Assembly (NCBI GenBank): GCA_937880065.1
Contig: CALFMA010000024.1
Span: 1 to 8,597 of the forward strand
Length of the DNA: 8,597 nt
Origin: an uncultured Ruminococcus sp.
GTDB lineage: Bacteria; Bacillota_A; Clostridia; Oscillospirales; Ruminococcaceae
Reading direction: 5' to 3'
Shown piece by piece: positions 6,163-8,597 of this stretch (the stretch's first letter is position 1; every line of letters begins with the position of its first letter). Under the pieces are notes generated by a model. It saw only the letters and a list, made by a program, of their open reading frames with translations, did no database searches and had not been told where the DNA came from. Made by a program: the position numbers and the translations under genes.

Positions 6163-6183
6163 CTACTTGACAAAGTCAAGTAG
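6163..6183 (+). promoter_or_regulatory. PadR operator 2 (start-site proximal, perfect dyad)
   Basis: The arms CTACTTGAC (6163-6171) and GTCAAGTAG (6175-6183) form a perfect 9-3-9 palindrome around AAA. It differs from operator 1 at one base out of 21. The centres, 6131 and 6173, are 42 bases apart, close to four helical turns, so two dimers would sit on the same DNA face. It lies just after the predicted transcription start. The TTGACA in this copy has no matching -10. Confidence 0.82.
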
Positions 6184-6207
6184 TACAAAATTTGAAAGGA
6201 AATCACT

Positions 6208-6564
6208 ATGGATAATGCCCAGCTTTTAAAAGGCATACTGGAAGGCTGTGTTCTTGCTGTTATTGAAAAGGGTGAAACCTACGGCTATGAAATACTTGGT
6301 GAGCTTGAAAAAGCAGGCTTGGAAGATATTGGCGAGGGTACACTCTACCCCGTACTTACAAGACTCGACAAAAACAGGCTTATACAATGCCGCAGAGCAA
6401 AATCCCCCTTAGGTCCAATCCGCAAATATTACAGCATAACCCAAGAGGGTGCGGAATATCTCGGAGATTTCAGGGAGAGATACCGCAGAATAAGCAAAAG
6501 TGCCGATATTTTATTATACGACAATTCATCAAAAATGGAGGAAAATGAAAATGCCAATGGTTAA
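6208..6564 (+). CDS. PadR-family transcriptional regulator
   Basis: The 118-residue protein is a short (subfamily-2-like) PadR winged-helix repressor. Residues 7-22 form helix 1, YGYEI (25-29) leads into helix 2, and IGEGTLYPVLTRLDKNRLIQ (41-60) is the hallmark recognition helix and turn. GPIRKYYSITQEG (69-81) is the wing, and a C-terminal helix (82-102) would form the dimer interface. The last about 16 residues are an acidic, probably disordered tail partly encoded in the overlap with the next gene. These regulators repress their own operon and release DNA when a ligand, often a drug or phenolic acid, binds. AAAGGA at 6195-6200 lies seven bases before the ATG. The two dyads in its promoter support self-repression. 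The ligand cannot be told. Confidence 0.93.
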   Translation: MDNAQLLKGILEGCVLAVIEKGETYGYEILGELEKAGLEDIGEGTLYPVLTRLDKNRLIQCRRAKSPLGPIRKYYSITQEGAEYLGDFRERYRRISKSADILLYDNSSKMEENENANG

Positions 6565-7624
6565 TTCTCATCAAATGTATATCGAAAAACTCAACAAGGA
6601 ATACATGGAGGTATTCAACACAATCAGCAAGTATGTTACTGCAAGTAATATGGACGAAATGCGGACAGAGGAAACCCTCAGCGAGGTTATGGATACCTTT
6701 CTTGCCGCACAGGAAGCGGGTAAACCTGTTGAAAAAGTAGTGGGAAAGGATTTACAGAAATTCTGTAAAAGTCTTTGCTCTGAAAAAGGCATAAAAACTC
6801 ATATTCTCCATTTTATTGAGGGGGTTCACTCGTGTTTTGTTGTGTATCTGATGTTAAACCTTTTCGACCTTATATATATGATAATCAGCCTGTCAGAGGG
6901 AGAAAAAATAAATTTCTTTACATATCGTTCAAAAACAGATATATTCCCGTTTTTATACGGTGTTTTGATATTCATATCAGCTAACTATGCAGCAAATTAT
7001 TTCAGAAAAAAATATATGTTTACTCTAATAAAAAAGTATAAACTGATTTCAAATTTCATTTTTGCTTTTACGATTGTCTTTTCCTTTGCATTTGTTTGTT
7101 TTCTGCTCAAAGACTATGATTCAAAAAACACATATTTATGGATTGGATTGCTTATATGTGCTGTTTATCTTATATTCTATCGCATAATCACAAAGGATAA
7201 AAGACGCTTCAAGAAAGAAAACTGCATTACTTTCAATGAATTTTTAGGAGTTTCTGAAACTGTCAAAAACGATACGGAAGAAATGGAAATGAATCGCTTT
7301 GAAAAGATGAATAAAAGAAACGCTAAAAAAGGTAAACCTGAACTTACTTTTGAACAGTTCCTTGACTTCGAGGAGAAAAAATGTAATAATTGGGATAAAA
7401 AACCGCCGTTTTATATTGCTTTGGCAACGGGATTTCCTGTAGTAGTTACTGTAATTGTACGTTTAATGAATGGTTTTGAGCAGACTTCTGATATGTGGTT
7501 TTTCTTCTTTATAACACTTATTGTTGAATCTGTTATAATGTACGGTTTATATAAAGCTACCAATATTGGTACTAAATCACTCCTTAAATGGATTGAGTCA
7601 AAAAGAAAAGAAAACCAATACTAA
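6551..7624 (+). CDS. DUF1048-like N-terminal domain plus six-helix membrane protein, PadR partner
   Basis: The 357-residue protein begins with a soluble helical domain (about 9-80). Its pattern VFNTISKYV...EETLSEVMDTFLAAQEAGKPVEKVVGKDLQKFCKSL resembles DUF1048 and related DUF1700/DUF1129 heads that commonly follow PadR genes. Hydrophobic segments follow at about 94-113, 131-151, 165-186, 196-213, 286-304 and 315-336. Between segments 4 and 5 is a charged cytoplasmic-looking loop (214-285) with two similar pieces, ITFNEFLG (226-233) and LTFEQFLD (265-272). Three in-frame ATGs (6545, 6551, 6557) follow GGAGG (6537-6541). The one at 6551 has the best spacing (nine bases). It overlaps padR by 14 bases and is surely co-transcribed with it. 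The biochemical role is unknown, with membrane stress sensing or drug response suggested only by the PadR link. Confidence 0.78.
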   Translation: MPMVNSHQMYIEKLNKEYMEVFNTISKYVTASNMDEMRTEETLSEVMDTFLAAQEAGKPVEKVVGKDLQKFCKSLCSEKGIKTHILHFIEGVHSCFVVYLMLNLFDLIYMIISLSEGEKINFFTYRSKTDIFPFLYGVLIFISANYAANYFRKKYMFTLIKKYKLISNFIFAFTIVFSFAFVCFLLKDYDSKNTYLWIGLLICAVYLIFYRIITKDKRRFKKENCITFNEFLGVSETVKNDTEEMEMNRFEKMNKRNAKKGKPELTFEQFLDFEEKKCNNWDKKPPFYIALATGFPVVVTVIVRLMNGFEQTSDMWFFFFITLIVESVIMYGLYKATNIGTKSLLKWIESKRKENQY

Positions 7625-7629
7625 CACAA

Positions 7630-7670
7630 AACACCTCAAAGACATTTCAGCCTTTGAGGTGTTGTTTTAT
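7630..7670. terminator. Bidirectional terminator between convergent genes
   Basis: A perfect 12-bp stem joins 7630-7641 (AACACCTCAAAG) and 7652-7663 (CTTTGAGGTGTT) around a 10-base loop. GTTTTAT follows on the plus strand, and TTTTGTGTT follows on the minus strand. The stops of the flanking genes are only 49 bases apart, so it can serve both. Its left arm shares 12 identical bases (ACACCTCAAAGA) with the terminator at 6070-6113. Confidence 0.88.
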
Positions 7671-7673
7671 TGA

Positions 7674-8285
7674 TTAATAATTTTCAGCGTGGATTTCAAA
7701 GTAAGCCTGTGGATGTGCACATACAGGGCATATTTCGGGAGCTTTAAGTCCTACAACAATATGACCGCAGTTGCGGCATTCCCAAACCTTAACCTCGCTC
7801 TTTTCAAATACCTGAGCAGTTTCCACATTCTTCAGCAGGGCACCGGCAAGCTCCAGCGCCACATTGTTGTCAGACTTCTTGGAGGCAGACTCCTGACCCA
7901 GCAGGCTCATCAGCAGGGGAGCGGCAGCAGAGAGGATGTCGCCGGTCTTTTTGGTGCTGACACCGGAGGACTTGGCAATTTTCTTGACGCTGTCATCATC
8001 CTTGCCCAGCAGGTGGCCGATGATCTTGCTGCCGTCGTCCAGATCCACGTTCTTCAGGAAGGAAGAGAGGTTAGAGGTATCCTTCTTACCGTGAGAGAGC
8101 AGGGCAGTGGCAAAGCTCTCGGCAGTGTCCTTATCCTCAGACTGCTTTTTTGCACCCTTCAGGAGCATGGGAAGGGCAGCATTGAGAACGCTTGCCACCT
8201 CGTTGTTGTCAGCCTTGGTAGCCTTGCTGACACCGGAAACACTGTCGCTGCTCAGAAGTGTACCAAGCAAAGAATTGATATCCAT
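7674..8285 (-). CDS. DUF937 domain fused to a C-terminal rubredoxin-like domain
   Basis: The 203-residue protein has two parts. Residues 1-153 are a helical, Ser/Lys/Asp-rich DUF937-type domain, opening MDINSLLGTLLSS. It contains two related units, SKATKADNNEVASVLNAALP (20-39) and IAKSSGVSTKKTGDILSAAA (103-122). Residues 158-203 match the C-terminal knuckle of rubrerythrins: WECRNCGHIVVG, APEICPVCAHPQAYFEI, AENY. Cys170, Cys173, Cys186 and Cys189 (CxxC-x12-CxxC) should bind one iron or zinc. The diiron domain of rubrerythrin is absent. The start is ATG 8285, eight bases after GGAG, with a consensus promoter upstream; in-frame upstream codons reach 8351 but run through that promoter. The DUF937 half is GC-richer than the tail. 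It may be an electron-transfer or metal-sensing protein, but the role is unknown. Confidence 0.85.
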   Translation of the reverse strand: MDINSLLGTLLSSDSVSGVSKATKADNNEVASVLNAALPMLLKGAKKQSEDKDTAESFATALLSHGKKDTSNLSSFLKNVDLDDGSKIIGHLLGKDDDSVKKIAKSSGVSTKKTGDILSAAAPLLMSLLGQESASKKSDNNVALELAGALLKNVETAQVFEKSEVKVWECRNCGHIVVGLKAPEICPVCAHPQAYFEIHAENY

Positions 8286-8322
8286 AGTAATTTCTCCACT
8301 TTCTATAAAATTTATTGTTCTA

Positions 8323-8351
8323 ATTATATCTGTACGGTGGAGAATTGTCAA
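8323..8351 (-). promoter_or_regulatory. Consensus SigA promoter for the DUF937-rubredoxin gene
   Basis: On the minus strand TTGACA (8346-8351) and TATAAT (8323-8328) match consensus with a 17-base spacer. The start would be near 8316, about 31 bases before ATG 8285. Confidence 0.85.
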
Positions 8352-8383
8352 CGTGATATGAACGCAAACAAGGAAAATGGGTA

Positions 8384-8411
8384 TTGTGTAATTGGGAAAA
8401 TCCTGTATAAT
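8384..8411 (+). promoter_or_regulatory. Probable promoter for the rightmost gene
   Basis: TATAAT at 8406-8411 is a perfect -10 box. The best -35 candidate is TTGTGT at 8384-8389 with a 16-base spacer, which is weak. It lies about 50 bases before the ATG at 8463 and is divergent from the promoter at 8323-8351. Confidence 0.55.
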
Positions 8412-8462
8412 GAAAGTGTTAATGAAATTGTGAACTCTGAGAGAATAAGGGAGGAACTGACA

Positions 8463-8597
8463 ATGGCAGAGAAGAAAGAGAAGAAGATCATTTCCGCCGA
8501 TGACGGTACGGTAACGACTGCTTCTGAAAAGAAGGTAAAGGCCGCCAAGCCCCCCGGCGATGCCAAGAAAAAGCGTCTTGTAGCCGTTATTCTTTGG
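8463..8597 (+). CDS. N-terminus of a probable membrane protein (partial at window end)
   Basis: The 45 visible residues begin with a highly charged, Lys/Glu/Ala-rich cytoplasmic-type tail (MAEKKEKKIISADDG, then KAAKPPGDAKKKR). They end in LVAVILW, which looks like the beginning of a transmembrane helix. The start is firm: GGGAGG at 8449-8454 lies eight bases before the ATG, and a TATAAT box sits upstream. Codons are GC-rich (GCC, CCC, GGC, AAG), like the neighbouring DUF937 gene and unlike the AT-rich genes to the left. The family cannot be named from this fragment. Confidence 0.75.
   Translation, partial: MAEKKEKKIISADDGTVTTASEKKVKAAKPPGDAKKKRLVAVILW

Noticed and set aside
6121..6183. The two 21-bp repeats as the start of a CRISPR array
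   Set aside because: There are only two copies, each is palindromic, the spacer is 21 bases and contains a -10 box, and no cas gene is near. Operators explain them better.

Overview
The window looks like a piece of a low-GC Gram-positive chromosome, most likely from a clostridial gut or rumen bacterium (Oscillospiraceae/Ruminococcus-like). The signs are strong AAGGAG/GGAGG ribosome binding sites, textbook SigA promoters (TTGACA, 17-bp spacer, TATAAT), compact operons and a rubrerythrin-type C-terminal tail. The genus is inference. There is no rRNA, tRNA, CRISPR array, transposase or phage gene, and no gene-free stretch longer than about 180 bases.

Layout. (1) 1-744, plus strand: the 3' end of an unrecognised gene, a hairpin over its stop codon, and a small stand-alone NifX/NifB-type (DiNase FeMo-co domain) protein. 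A hairpin then separates it from the convergent operon. (2) 807-3900, minus strand: a tight five-gene operon, read from the right as GNAT acetyltransferase, uridine-kinase-like P-loop kinase, HAD hydrolase, RimJ/RimL-type GNAT and SAM methyltransferase. It is a set of small-molecule-modifying enzymes with spacings from 34 bp down to an ATGA overlap. (3) 3932-4006: two divergent, fully consensus promoters arranged with two-fold symmetry. One drives the minus operon, the other the genes to the right. (4) 4035-6055, plus strand: an unrecognised three-helix membrane protein followed by an O-antigen ligase/polymerase-family protein (Wzy_C signature), closed by a strong terminator. (5) 6121-7624, plus strand: a self-contained PadR module. 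Two near-identical 21-bp dyads overlap a consensus promoter and are centred 42 bp apart. They precede a PadR repressor gene and an overlapping gene for a membrane protein with a DUF1048-like head. (6) 7674-8597: a minus-strand gene joining a DUF937 domain to a rubredoxin-like zinc/iron knuckle, and a divergent plus-strand gene cut by the window end. This last part is visibly GC-richer than the rest.

How the genes work together. The minus operon suggests tailoring or detoxification of a small molecule, but no substrate can be read from the sequence. The membrane pair at 4035-6055 suggests handling of a lipid-linked or surface glycan, although no glycosyltransferase is present. The PadR module is most simply a self-repressing regulator controlling its membrane partner, probably in response to a membrane-active compound or other ligand. 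The most unusual items are the DUF937-rubredoxin fusion with its composition step, the symmetric twin promoter, and the paired PadR operators.
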